Shown here: positions 56,737 to 64,000 of the stretch, piece by piece | Layout of the letters: each line of letters begins with the position of its first letter | Position numbering within the stretch: position 1 is the stretch's first letter | The notes under the pieces: generated by a model | The model's input: the letters and a program-made list of their open reading frames with translations, nothing else | Database searches by the model: none | Told to the model about the DNA's origin: nothing | NCBI GenBank assembly: GCA_030054145.1 | Contig: JASGCK010000002.1 | Span: 1-64,000 of the forward strand | Length of the DNA stretch: 64,000 bases | Direction: 5' to 3' | From: Cytophagales bacterium | GTDB taxonomy: Bacteria; Pseudomonadota; Gammaproteobacteria; Burkholderiales; Burkholderiaceae_C | Program-made: the position numbers and the translations under genes

Positions 56737-57750
56737 ATGAAAAAAATACTTTTAGCTTTAGCATTCATCGCAAACTCGGCCGTTGCATACGCCGACGAAC
56801 AGATCAATATCGTTTGCACCACCCAAGCCGAGCAATGCAACTTGGTGCAAACCATTTTTTCTAAAACAACGGGCATCAAAGTCAACATCCTGCACAAGGC
56901 ATCGGGGGAAGCCTTTGCTCAGTTGAATGCCGAAAAAGCGAACCCCAAAATTGACGTGTGGTACGGCGGCACGGGAGATCCGCATTTGCAAGCGGCGGAA
57001 GCGGGCTTAACGATTGAGTACAAATCTCCCTCATTGCCACAGCTATATGACTGGGCGCAAAAGCAAGCACAGCAAAGTGGCTATAAAACGGTGGGGCTGT
57101 ATTCTGGTCCGCTTGGTTTTAGCTACAACACCGAATCCATGGCCAAGAAAAAACTGACACCCCCGAAATGCTGGGCAGATTTGTTAGATGAAAAATACAA
57201 AGGTGAAATCCAAGCACCCAACCCCAGCACATCTGGAACAGCCTATGTGCAAATTGCAACCCTAGTCCAACTCATGGGAGAAGATAAAGCTTTTACCTAT
57301 ATGAAAGCCTTGCACAAAAATATCAGTCAATACACCCGCTCTGGAGCTGCCCCCGTCAAAAATGCCGCCCGTGGTGAAAACTTGATTGGTCTCGCTTTTG
57401 CGCATGAAGCGCCTGTTGAAGCAGCAAATGGCTTCCCTGTCGTCGCCATTTCACCTTGCGAAGGTACGGGCGCAGAAATCGGCTCAATGAGCATCGTGAA
57501 GGGTGCTCGCAACTTAGACAATGCTAAAAAATTCTACGAATGGGCCTTAACGCCAGCTGCGCAAGAGCTTGGGGTTGCCGCCAAACAATTCCAATTGCCA
57601 AGTCATAAAGCCGCCAAGCTAGACCCGCGTATGCCTGATTTCAAAAAGGTCAAAATGATCAATTACGACTATGCCAAATACGGCTCTTCAGTCGAACGCA
57701 AGCGTTTGATCGCGAAGTGGGAAAAAGAGGTCTATTCGCTCCCACGCTAG
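56737..57750 (+). CDS. Periplasmic binding protein of an iron(III)/spermidine-type ABC importer
   Basis: A 337-residue type 2 solute-binding protein with a signal peptide ending AVAYADE. INIVCTTQAEQCNLVQTIF followed by WYGGTGDPHLQAA and the two-lobe layout match the AfuA/FutA and polyamine-like group. Ligand is unclear: ferric iron or an organophosphonate/polyamine. No permease or ATPase gene follows, so it is an orphan. ATG 56737 is preferred over TTG 56731. Confidence 0.86.
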   Translation: MKKILLALAFIANSAVAYADEQINIVCTTQAEQCNLVQTIFSKTTGIKVNILHKASGEAFAQLNAEKANPKIDVWYGGTGDPHLQAAEAGLTIEYKSPSLPQLYDWAQKQAQQSGYKTVGLYSGPLGFSYNTESMAKKKLTPPKCWADLLDEKYKGEIQAPNPSTSGTAYVQIATLVQLMGEDKAFTYMKALHKNISQYTRSGAAPVKNAARGENLIGLAFAHEAPVEAANGFPVVAISPCEGTGAEIGSMSIVKGARNLDNAKKFYEWALTPAAQELGVAAKQFQLPSHKAAKLDPRMPDFKKVKMINYDYAKYGSSVERKRLIAKWEKEVYSLPR

Positions 57751-57836
57751 TTCTCGCAAACCATGCCCCTTTGATATAAATCAACACATCATGGCAGAAC
57801 AAGCGCCTAATGCGCTTATCCAATTTAGGAGCCATG

Positions 57837-58205
57837 ATGACTACACCCGCCAGCACACTTGACAAACCAGCAGTCGCCGCGCATTTGCACGGTATGCGAA
57901 CAGCCCTACTCGCCCGCATAGCCCAGCAGCGCGGCGGCGTTGTCAGCCGCGCCGAGGTGGCGGCCGATCACTTTGGACAAAGCGAAGACTCGCACGCGCA
58001 AACCATTTCCGCCAAAGATGTAGAGTTCGCCTTGAACGAACGCGAAACGGCTGAACTGCTCGCCATTGATGCCGCCTTAGAGCGACTCCATACGGGGCAC
58101 TACGGGCAATGCGTTGACTGCACCAAACCGATTGCACCAGATCGACTAACCGCAACGCCCGAAGCCTCACGCTGCATCACGTGCCAACAAAATTTTGAAC
58201 AATAA
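57837..58205 (+). CDS. DksA/TraR-family C4 zinc-finger protein
   Basis: A 122-residue protein. An N-terminal helical part (about 1-65) leads to a zinc finger with CVDC and CITC pairs near the C-terminus, and LNERETAELLAIDAALERL before it. Family members bind RNA polymerase or other targets; it is shorter than DksA and lacks the full coiled-coil tip Asp pair, so a DksA role is not assured. Start ATG 57837 has AGGAG five bases upstream; ATG 57834 is adjacent. Confidence 0.85.
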   Translation: MTTPASTLDKPAVAAHLHGMRTALLARIAQQRGGVVSRAEVAADHFGQSEDSHAQTISAKDVEFALNERETAELLAIDAALERLHTGHYGQCVDCTKPIAPDRLTATPEASRCITCQQNFEQ

Positions 58206-58238
58206 AAATAATAGAAACGAATAGAAAGACCCAAAACC

Positions 58239-58610
58239 ATGACCACCTACCACGCCGTTGTTTGGCTAGACCACCAAGAAGCCCATGTACTCATGTTCGA
58301 CCGCGACCACGTCACGCCAGAGCGCATCAAATCACGCAGCCACCACAAACACCAAGGCAAGCCACACGACACGCTAGGCTTGTTTAGCGATATCGCCAAA
58401 GCCCTGCACGGCGTACACGAAGTGCTACTCACAGGACCTGGCAAAGCAAGAGGCGAATTTCAAGCTTGGTGCAAAGCGCACGATGCCGCAACCGCACACG
58501 TCATCGTCGGCAGTGTGACCAGCGACCATCCAACCGACGCACAAGTCGTCGCGATGGCAAGGCACTACTTCAAAGGCTTTGACTTCACGGTGCAAGATCC
58601 GTCGCTTTAA
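58239..58610 (+). CDS. Small conserved protein of the eRF1-domain/translational machinery type
   Basis: A 123-residue soluble protein, MTTYHAVVWLDHQEAHVLMFDRD at its start and HPTDAQVVAMARHYF near its end. Such proteins are annotated in related bacteria as translational machinery proteins, apparently for a resemblance to an eRF1 C-terminal-like fold; no experimental role is known to me. A partial, frameshifted second copy lies at 59459-59698. Confidence 0.75.
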   Translation: MTTYHAVVWLDHQEAHVLMFDRDHVTPERIKSRSHHKHQGKPHDTLGLFSDIAKALHGVHEVLLTGPGKARGEFQAWCKAHDAATAHVIVGSVTSDHPTDAQVVAMARHYFKGFDFTVQDPSL

Positions 58611-58773
58611 TCCGATAAGTTAGATGCGTTGGTATGCGGATAAGCTGCCTAGCATCTGGGCATGAAATGAAACAACAAGCTTGAATTGGCGGGAAACAAA
58701 TTTTTGATCTATAGCTATCAATCAAATACAATAACCGAACTTACAAACCCTGCTGCTTCGTCACAGGGCACAG

Positions 58774-58800
58774 GGGCCGCGAAAGCGGCCCTTGCCTTTT
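58774..58800 (+). terminator. Rho-independent terminator upstream of the NYN gene
   Basis: GGGCCGC-GAAA-GCGGCCC, a perfect 7-bp stem with a GNRA-type loop, is followed by a T-rich stretch (CTTGCCTTTTGTG). It would end the transcript carrying the DksA-like and translational-type genes, leaving the NYN gene to its own promoter or a leak. Confidence 0.8.
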
Positions 58801-58822
58801 GTGCCCCTCATACCTTTTCATC

Positions 58823-59449
58823 ATGACCAAAAGACGAGTCATTGCCTACGTTGACGGATTCAATTTCTACTACCGCAGGCTCAGAAACAAGCCCTATCGG
58901 TGGCTAAATCTAGTCAGCTTTTTTGAACAGTTTTTCCCTGATGATGAGCTTGTCATGGTCAGATACTTCACCGCCGATGTTGGCGGCAAATTTGACCCTC
59001 AAAAACCCTTGCGTCAACAAGCATATTTGCGAGCACTAGCAACACTGCCTAAATTGAATATCGTCAAAGGCTCATACTTGACCAAGAAGGCTAAGTATCC
59101 ATTGGTGTCATCCGATGCATCGCTGGAGTTTGCGCAAGTCTGGCGCTCCGAAGAAAAAGGATCGGATGTCAATTTAGGCGCACATCTCATGAACGATGCA
59201 TGGGACGATGCCTACGATGTGGCTGCCGTTTTAACCAACGATTCAGATTTAGCAACGCCCATGCAAATGGTCAAAAATCGTGGCAAAACCGTACTTTGGT
59301 TTTACCCTGATGACAATCAATCTCAGTCTTTGAAAGCCAGCGCGACAGGACTCATTCACATTCATGACAAACAGTTGCGTGATGCACAGCTACCAAACGC
59401 GATTACCTTGCCAAACGGGAAAATGATTAGAAAACCTGATAGTTTCTAA
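58823..59449 (+). CDS. NYN-domain (PIN-like) putative ribonuclease
   Basis: A 208-residue NYN/LabA-like protein. Acidic active-site residues are visible in YVDGFNFYY and LTNDSDLATPM, the two blocks that coordinate metal in this fold. Family members are RNA-cleaving or RNA-binding proteins and some sit in defence or toxin-like loci. It lies between a full gene copy (58239) and its damaged duplicate (59459), suggesting arrival by insertion. ATG 58823 is chosen over the longer frame at 58799. Confidence 0.85.
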   Translation: MTKRRVIAYVDGFNFYYRRLRNKPYRWLNLVSFFEQFFPDDELVMVRYFTADVGGKFDPQKPLRQQAYLRALATLPKLNIVKGSYLTKKAKYPLVSSDASLEFAQVWRSEEKGSDVNLGAHLMNDAWDDAYDVAAVLTNDSDLATPMQMVKNRGKTVLWFYPDDNQSQSLKASATGLIHIHDKQLRDAQLPNAITLPNGKMIRKPDSF

Positions 59450-59458
59450 TCCCAATCT

Positions 59459-59698
59459 GTTCGACCGCGACCACGTCACGCCAGAGCGCATCAAATCGGC
59501 GTACACGAAGTGCTACTCACAGGACCTGGCAAAGCGAGAGACGAATTTCAAGCTTGGTGCAAAGCGCACGATGCCACAACCGCACACGTCATCGTCGGCA
59601 GTGTGACCAGCGACCATCCAACCGACGCACAAGTCGTCGCGATGGCAAGGCACTACTTCAAAGGCTTTGACTTCACGGTGCAAGATCCGTCGCTTTAA
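59459..59698 (+). pseudogene. Truncated second copy of the 58239 gene
   Basis: From 59459 the sequence repeats 58295-58610 nearly base for base up to the stop, except that 76 bases (58334-58409 of the parent) are missing, which breaks the frame. Only three base differences were seen in the shared part. The 5' end of the gene is absent. It is a recent duplicate and cannot encode the full protein. Confidence 0.9.
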
Positions 59699-59775
59699 TC
59701 CTCTAGGCTATAGGGCTATGTAGATGACAAAGCTAGCGTTATCGGATAATCAATTGAAGGTTTTAAGGAGTAAGC

Positions 59776-59973
59776 ATGAACAACTTGAAAAATGGTGGGC
59801 AGCACAATTCGGGTTCGGGTTCGACTGCCTCACCCAATCAGAAGCCCGCTACCTTGAACGCAGTGCGGATGCTGACACCATCAGAAATCGAATCGCTGCG
59901 CTTACACAAGCATGAAACTGCGGCTTATGTGAAGGCAGCGCTGCGTGGTCGGACGGCTACTGCTGCGCAATAA
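59776..59973 (+). CDS. Small hypothetical protein with strong ribosome site
   Basis: A 65-residue protein: Asn/Gly/Ser-rich start (MNNLKNGGQHNSGSGS), then a helical segment MLTPSEIESLRLHKHETAAYVKAAL. AAGGAG lies at good spacing from the ATG, which supports expression. A second frame (ATG 59724, to 59915) overlaps it and also looks protein-like; only one is likely genuine, and the ribosome site favours this one. Confidence 0.5.
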   Translation: MNNLKNGGQHNSGSGSTASPNQKPATLNAVRMLTPSEIESLRLHKHETAAYVKAALRGRTATAAQ

Positions 59974-59981
59974 ACTCGTTT

Positions 59982-60026
59982 GTCCATTCAGAAGATTGGC
60001 TCAACGCCTGAGCGAAAGCCCAATTC
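59982..60026 (+). pseudogene. Relic of an AmtB C-terminal tail
   Basis: Read in frame it gives SIQKIGSTPERKPNS, against SIHKIGSTPERETNW at the end of amtB (56680-56719). The resemblance is visible at DNA level for about 40 bases. No other part of a second transporter gene remains. Confidence 0.65.
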
Positions 60027-60031
60027 CACGC

Positions 60032-61051
60032 TCACCCCAAAGCCTGCTGCACCACCAATTGCAGCAGGCTTTTTGCCCTTTGTTGCGTCAGCGTTGTTGG
60101 CCTTTGACTGGGCCGCACCAGCATCAATTGACTAGTGAGTTTGGGCTGTGTAATCGCTCGCACAACGAAGCTGCTTTTGGGGTAATGCGCCAGCGTGTAG
60201 GTCGGTAGCACGGCGTGACCTAGACCTTCTTGCACGAGGCTTAGGATGGCGTTGAGGCCATCGACTTCCATGACGATTTTGGGTTTGACACCTAGGCGCG
60301 TCATCTCGTGATCTAGCAGTTGCCGAAAGGCGTTGGGGCGGCTGGGCAGGATCAAAGGCAGGCGGGACGTGGCTTGCAGGGTGATGGTGGTTTTAGGTGA
60401 TGCTTCGACAGGCTCAGCACGAACGGATGCGGACTCAGCATGAACAGATGCGGACTCAGCATGAGCGGATGCAGACTCAGTGCGAGCGGGCATTGACTCA
60501 GCCTGAACGGATGCGGACTCGATGCGAACGGGCGATTGGGCGTTTGACATCAGCACTAGCGCCTCTTCGTGCAGCAGCGTTTGTTCTATATCTGCGCTTG
60601 CGGCAGGGTTGTAGAGCAGCGCCATGTCTAGGTTGCCAAGGCGCATTCCCTCTAGCATCAGTACCGAAAATCCCTCCGTCAGTCTGAGTTTTGCCAGCGG
60701 TAACTCGGTTTGAAAAGCCTGGGTCAGCGGCACAGTCAAAAGGCGCGACAGGCTGGGCGGCAAGCCAATGGATACGCGGCCTGACAGCTCGCCGCGTGCG
60801 GCGCTTAAATCTTCTTTTGCCAGCGCAACCTGATGCAAGATGCCGCGCCCATGCTCTAGCAGGCGCTTGCCCGCCTCGGTGGGCAGCGCGCCGCGTCCAT
60901 TTCTTATCAACAAGTTTTGCCGCAGTTCCACTTCCAACAGCCGCAAGTGTTTGGAGAGCGCGGGCTGCGCCACGCCTAGCTGCAAAGCCGCGCGGGTAAA
61001 GCTGCCTAGCTCCGCCACGCGGACGAAGTATTCAAGCTGTTTTAAATCCAT
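60032..61051 (-). CDS. LysR-family regulator with a repeat-encoded insert
   Basis: A 339-residue LysR-type regulator, about 40 longer than usual. The HTH is at the N-terminus (LKQLEYFVRVAELGSFTRAALQLGVAQPALSKHL). The effector domain is interrupted at about residues 171-216 by heptads of the type SASVHAE, encoded by the 21-bp units at 60413-60538. By position it should regulate the protocatechuate 4,5-cleavage genes diverging from it. Whether the insert spoils effector binding is unknown. The last codons overlap a plus-strand terminator. Confidence 0.88.
   Translation of the reverse strand: MDLKQLEYFVRVAELGSFTRAALQLGVAQPALSKHLRLLEVELRQNLLIRNGRGALPTEAGKRLLEHGRGILHQVALAKEDLSAARGELSGRVSIGLPPSLSRLLTVPLTQAFQTELPLAKLRLTEGFSVLMLEGMRLGNLDMALLYNPAASADIEQTLLHEEALVLMSNAQSPVRIESASVQAESMPARTESASAHAESASVHAESASVRAEPVEASPKTTITLQATSRLPLILPSRPNAFRQLLDHEMTRLGVKPKIVMEVDGLNAILSLVQEGLGHAVLPTYTLAHYPKSSFVVRAITQPKLTSQLMLVRPSQRPTTLTQQRAKSLLQLVVQQALG
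60041..60074 (+). terminator. Rho-independent terminator overlapping the LysR 3' end
   Basis: A perfect 11-bp stem, AGCCTGCTGCA with TGCAGCAGGCT, has an 8-base loop and five T on the plus strand. It would stop plus-strand transcripts from the 59.7-60 kb region. On the minus strand it encodes LLQLVVQQA near the LysR C-terminus. Confidence 0.8.
60402..60538. repeat. Palindrome arm expanded to six 21-bp units inside the LysR gene
   Basis: GCTTCGACAGGCTCAGCACG (from 60402) is one arm of the dispersed palindrome. From 60413 a 21-bp unit starting CTCAG repeats at 60434, 60455, 60476, 60497 and 60518 (last begins CTCGA). The period is a multiple of three, so each unit adds one seven-residue step to the LysR protein. 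Confidence 0.9.
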
Positions 61052-61068
61052 GATGTGTGCGCATTTTT

Positions 61069-61089
61069 GATATTCTAATTTGTTATATC
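61069..61089. promoter_or_regulatory. Candidate LysR box upstream of the ligK locus
   Basis: GATAT-N11-ATATC is a perfect 5-bp dyad containing T-N11-A, located 17 bases upstream of the LysR start and 53 bases before the divergent gene. It is a likely site for the adjacent LysR regulator. Confidence 0.5.
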
Positions 61090-61142
61090 TGATAGTTGGT
61101 TATGCCAGCCGCAGAGCCACGTTCTGCTGTAACAATGTCGCT

Positions 61143-61859
61143 ATGTCAACACCTCATACCGCACTCAAAGGTCTCTCCTCACTCGCCACCAAGCACGTGC
61201 TGCTGGCGCTTGCTGCCCAGTACCAGCACGATACGGGAACGCCCGTCAATATTGAAACCATTGGCGGCGTGGACGCAGCCAAGCGCGTGGCGGCATCTGG
61301 CGCGTCGGGCGAAGCGATTGATTTGATCTTTTTAGGATCGGATGCGATTGACCAGCTCATCGCCGCAGGCCACGTCCGGCAAGGCTCGCGCGTGGACTGG
61401 GTGAAATCGACCGTCGCCGTTGCCGTGCGCTCGGGCGCAGCCAAACCTGACATCGGCACCGAAGATGCGGTCAAAGCTGCCGTCATTGCCGCGCCCTCTA
61501 TCAGCTACTCCACGGGCCCAAGTGGCGTGTATTTAGCCAAGCTGTTTGCGCGCTGGGGTATTGCCGACGAGGTTCACGCAAAACTCGTGCAAGCCCCGTC
61601 AGGCGTGCCTGTTGGCAGTTTGGTTGCGAGCGGACGGGTCGCGCTTGGCTTTCAACAACTCAGTGAATTGCTGGGCATGGACGGCATTGATGTTTTAGGA
61701 AATCTACCCGAAGCCATCGCCTGCATCACCACGTTTTCAAGTGGCATTCCTACCTCGCGCGATGCTGCTGCAAGTCAATTGGCACAGGGCTTTCAATCAT
61801 TTTTAGCAGCCAAGCGAACAGAGGCCTTCAAACAAAAATACGGTATGTATTGGGTGTAA
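61143..61859 (+). CDS. ModA-like substrate-binding-domain protein without signal peptide
   Basis: A 238-residue protein with a type 2 periplasmic-binding fold ([56 protein letters not shown]). The N-terminus from ATG 61143 is [11 protein letters not shown] with no hydrophobic leader; an upstream in-frame ATG (61080) adds no clear signal either. It may therefore act in the cytoplasm, as sensor or enzyme-like protein. It precedes ligK by 35 bases in the same direction. Confidence 0.8.
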   Translation: MSTPHTALKGLSSLATKHVLLALAAQYQHDTGTPVNIETIGGVDAAKRVAASGASGEAIDLIFLGSDAIDQLIAAGHVRQGSRVDWVKSTVAVAVRSGAAKPDIGTEDAVKAAVIAAPSISYSTGPSGVYLAKLFARWGIADEVHAKLVQAPSGVPVGSLVASGRVALGFQQLSELLGMDGIDVLGNLPEAIACITTFSSGIPTSRDAAASQLAQGFQSFLAAKRTEAFKQKYGMYWV

Positions 61860-61894
61860 CGACGCACGCTTTATCTTTAAAGGAAACTCTCAAA

Positions 61895-62587
61895 ATGAAC
61901 CTTGCAACTACTTTAGGTGTCGTCAAGCGGCGCATCACCCGCGCAGACAAAGCCGCTGTTGAAAAATTAGCCCTATACGGCGTTGCCACCGTGCATGAAG
62001 CAATGGGTCGCATGGGACTGATGTCGTCCTATATGCGCCCGATTTACAAAGGCGCAAAGATGTGCGGCCCCGCCGTCACCGTGCTCTTGCACCCAGGCGA
62101 CAACTGGATGATGCACGTGGTCGCCGAACAAATTCAAAGGGGCGACGTGGTCGTTGCCGCCATGACTTCGCCCAACACCGACGGATTTTTTGGTGACTTG
62201 CTGGCAACCAGCTTTCAAGCACGCGGCGCAAATGGTCTCGTGATTGACGGCGGTTGCCGCGACGTTGCTGAGCTAGAGCAAATGGGCTTTCCCGTGTTTA
62301 GCAAAGCCATCAGCGCCAAAGGCACGATTAAAGCGACGCTAGGTTCAGTCAACATCCCCGTGGTCTGCGCAGGCGTGAATGTCAATCCTGGCGACGTGGT
62401 GGTTGCCGATGCCGACGGCGTGGTGGTCGTGCCCGCTGGCATCGCGCAGCAAGTAGCCGATGCGGCCGAAGCACGCGAAAACCTAGAAGGCGAAAAACGC
62501 GCCAAGCTAGCCGCTGGCGTGCTCGGACTGGATATGTACAGTATGCGCGAACCGCTGGCGAAGGCGGGTTTGAAGTACATTGACTAA
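61895..62587 (+). CDS. ligK: 4-carboxy-4-hydroxy-2-oxoadipate aldolase
   Basis: A 230-residue class II pyruvate aldolase with the RraA fold. It cleaves 4-carboxy-4-hydroxy-2-oxoadipate to pyruvate and oxaloacetate, last step of protocatechuate 4,5-cleavage. Metal-binding and catalytic blocks: [18 protein letters not shown] and [17 protein letters not shown]. Start ATG 61895 follows AAAGGAAA. ligI lies downstream, consistent with this pathway. Confidence 0.92.
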   Translation: MNLATTLGVVKRRITRADKAAVEKLALYGVATVHEAMGRMGLMSSYMRPIYKGAKMCGPAVTVLLHPGDNWMMHVVAEQIQRGDVVVAAMTSPNTDGFFGDLLATSFQARGANGLVIDGGCRDVAELEQMGFPVFSKAISAKGTIKATLGSVNIPVVCAGVNVNPGDVVVADADGVVVVPAGIAQQVADAAEARENLEGEKRAKLAAGVLGLDMYSMREPLAKAGLKYID

Positions 62588-63141
62588 CTTTTCAATCGCA
62601 ACCATGACAGCCCCTCCAACCAAACTAGGTACTTATCCAGTTTGTTATGCGCAAGTAACGCATCCGTTGCTTGCAACAGCGTCGCCATATTTTGTAGATT
62701 GCCACTACTGCGGAGAGTTTGACATTGATCAAATTGCAATCCATCAAATCCCCGTTTTACAACATCAAGAAAAAAAGGTTTGTAAACGGCTGAACAATGA
62801 GCTATTGGTATTGCAAGAGATACGAACAGGTCGCAAAAAAATGGCGCTGTTGTCTATGTGGAAAAGACCCCTCTCCGCGCCAGTTGCACCGCACCTAAAT
62901 GCGTCCACCGCTGAAGCGTCCGCTGAGGGAGAACCCCCAGCCCCGTTCGGAGAGCAGGCACATGGATTCTAACACCCCACTATCCCGCCGTCCACTTCTA
63001 GCAAGCCTCGCCAGCCCATGTGCCTTGACGGGCTTGCTGGTCATGGGCTGCGGGGCAGCACCCGTTGCAAACCATACCAAACCAGAGGGAGCGATGAAAT
63101 GACATTTTTGAAACACCTTTTAAATGGATAGCGAAAGAAGC
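62588..63141. other. Gene-poor interval between ligK and ligI
   Basis: No confident gene. Two weak frames are present. 62604-62972 (122 residues) has a Cys-containing FVDCHYCGEF segment. 62962-63102 (46 residues) has a GGAG-like site and a hydrophobic stretch ending VMGCG that could be a lipobox. Neither resembles a known lig or pmd gene. The interval may be a degraded remnant. Confidence 0.45.
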
Positions 63142-64000
63142 ATGACCAAACCAACAACAGGTGATTTCACTAAAACCGCTGGCTGGCTAGACTGGTATGC
63201 CAATCCGTCCAAGCCGCGCTTTCAATTACCCCCAGGCGCCGTCGATGCCCACTGCCACGTCTTTGGTCCGGGCGCAGAGTTCCCCTACGCACCCGAGCGC
63301 AAGTACACGCCTTGCGATGCGAGCAAGCAACAGCTGTTTGCACTGCGTGATCATTTAGGCTTTGACAAAAACGTGATCGTGCAAGCCACCTGCCACGGCG
63401 CGGACAACAGTGCGCTGGTCGATGCCTTGAAAGCTAGCAACGGCAAGGCACGCGGCGTGGTAACCGTTAAGCGCTCGATAACCGATGCCCAGCTGCAAGC
63501 CATGCACGACGCGGGGGTGCGCGGCGTTCGTTTTAACTTTGTCAAACGCCTTGTAGACTTCACCCCCAAAGACGAATTACTAGCAATTGCCACGCGCATC
63601 AAAGCATGGAACTGGCACGTCGTTATTTATTTTGAAGCGGTTGATTTGCCCGAGTTGTGGGACTTTTTTACGGCGCTACCAACCACCGTGGTTGTGGATC
63701 ACATGGGTCGCCCCAACGTAGACAAACCCGTGGATGGGCCTGAGTTTGAGCTTTTTGTCAAGTTCATGCGCGAGCATCCAAACGTGTGGAGCAAAGTCAC
63801 TTGCCCCGAGCGCTTATCCATCACAGGCCCGAAGGCTTTGCATGGCGAACAAAACGCCTACACGGATGTCATTCCATTTGCCAAGCGCATCGTGGACGAG
63901 TTCCCAGATCGCGTGATCTGGGGCACGGATTGGCCGCATCCCAATCTCAAGGACCATATGCCCGACGATGGTTTGCTCGTCGATTTCATACCGCACATTG
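63142..64000 (+). CDS. ligI: 2-pyrone-4,6-dicarboxylate lactonase (3' end beyond window)
   Basis: Amidohydrolase that opens the pyrone ring in protocatechuate 4,5-cleavage. Metal and substrate blocks: VDAHCHVFGPG at the N-terminus, VVDHMGRPNVD and IWGTDWPHPN. The LigI-type enzyme needs no bound metal, but the HxH motif is kept. Start ATG 63142, with 63124 in frame as an alternative. At least 286 codons are in the window. Confidence 0.9.
   Translation, partial: MTKPTTGDFTKTAGWLDWYANPSKPRFQLPPGAVDAHCHVFGPGAEFPYAPERKYTPCDASKQQLFALRDHLGFDKNVIVQATCHGADNSALVDALKASNGKARGVVTVKRSITDAQLQAMHDAGVRGVRFNFVKRLVDFTPKDELLAIATRIKAWNWHVVIYFEAVDLPELWDFFTALPTTVVVDHMGRPNVDKPVDGPEFELFVKFMREHPNVWSKVTCPERLSITGPKALHGEQNAYTDVIPFAKRIVDEFPDRVIWGTDWPHPNLKDHMPDDGLLVDFIPHI

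Noticed and set aside
60413-60538. Possible CRISPR-like array
   Set aside because: The units are directly adjacent with no unique spacers, and they stay in one protein frame.
60397-60687. Plus-strand frame of repeated QHERMRT heptads
   Set aside because: It is the antisense of the 21-bp repeat in the LysR gene; the LysR frame is intact across it.
62962-63102. A 46-residue possible lipoprotein
   Set aside because: Lipobox fit is poor and the peptide ends shortly after it; kept only as a note in the interval description.

Overview
The window looks like a chromosome segment of a betaproteobacterium of the order Burkholderiales, most likely Comamonadaceae or a close relative. The grounds are three orphan Bug-type (tripartite tricarboxylate) solute-binding proteins, the MetX/MetW pair, a FolM/FolB/TtcA block, aromatic-acid catabolism of the hpa and protocatechuate-4,5 types, and a dispersed palindrome whose translations read RAELVEA or SLSKH. 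This placement is inferred from gene content, not from a search.

Layout. 1-4600 (minus): N-terminal part of a giant two-partner-secretion adhesin of the filamentous haemagglutinin type, with 315-bp tandem repeats running off the left edge. 4959-14103 (minus): housekeeping genes mrcA, trpS, an M50 protease, a PHP phosphatase, a PIN/RHH toxin-antitoxin pair, miaB, an unknown membrane protein and xerD, many of them touching or overlapping. 14125-21489 (minus): Bug protein, spermidine-synthase-like protein, TatD nuclease, D-aminoacylase, BASS transporter, lolD and lolC. 21506-27434: RpfE-like gene and recJ (plus), an orphan antitoxin with a decayed toxin, a cytochrome c, rhlE and dcd.

27522-42433 is an aromatic catabolic island. 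It holds feruloyl-CoA synthase and a crotonase under a divergent MarR regulator. Next come an FAD-linked oxidase, a PanE-like reductase, a Bug protein and a VanA-like Rieske oxygenase. A homoprotocatechuate-type meta-cleavage set (HpaH, FAH hydrolase, HpaD, HpaE) follows, divergent from a LysR regulator, and then an intradiol dioxygenase.

42547-50132 holds ohr/ohrR, an unknown gene, a PA0069-type radical SAM gene, and a phosphatase-ttcA-folB-SDR-membrane protein operon divergent from a MidA-like methyltransferase. recA (with a clear SOS box) and recX follow. Between recX and metW sits an AT-rich two-gene insert: a two-domain protein resembling anti-phage dCTP deaminases, translationally coupled to a 77-residue unknown protein. 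This is the strongest defence-system candidate in the window.

After metW/metX and amtB comes a scrambled accessory stretch (58.2-60.0 kb). It has a DksA-like zinc protein, a small protein with a damaged second copy, a NYN-domain protein lying between the two copies, and a relic of an AmtB C-terminus. From 60.0 kb the window enters a protocatechuate 4,5-cleavage locus: LysR regulator, a solute-binding-like protein without a signal peptide, ligK, and ligI cut by the right edge.

A recurring theme is a palindromic repeat of about 60 bp that sits in intergenic DNA and, in three genes (lolD, feruloyl-CoA synthase, the LysR gene at 60-61 kb), in frame inside coding sequence. In the LysR gene it has expanded into six 21-bp units.
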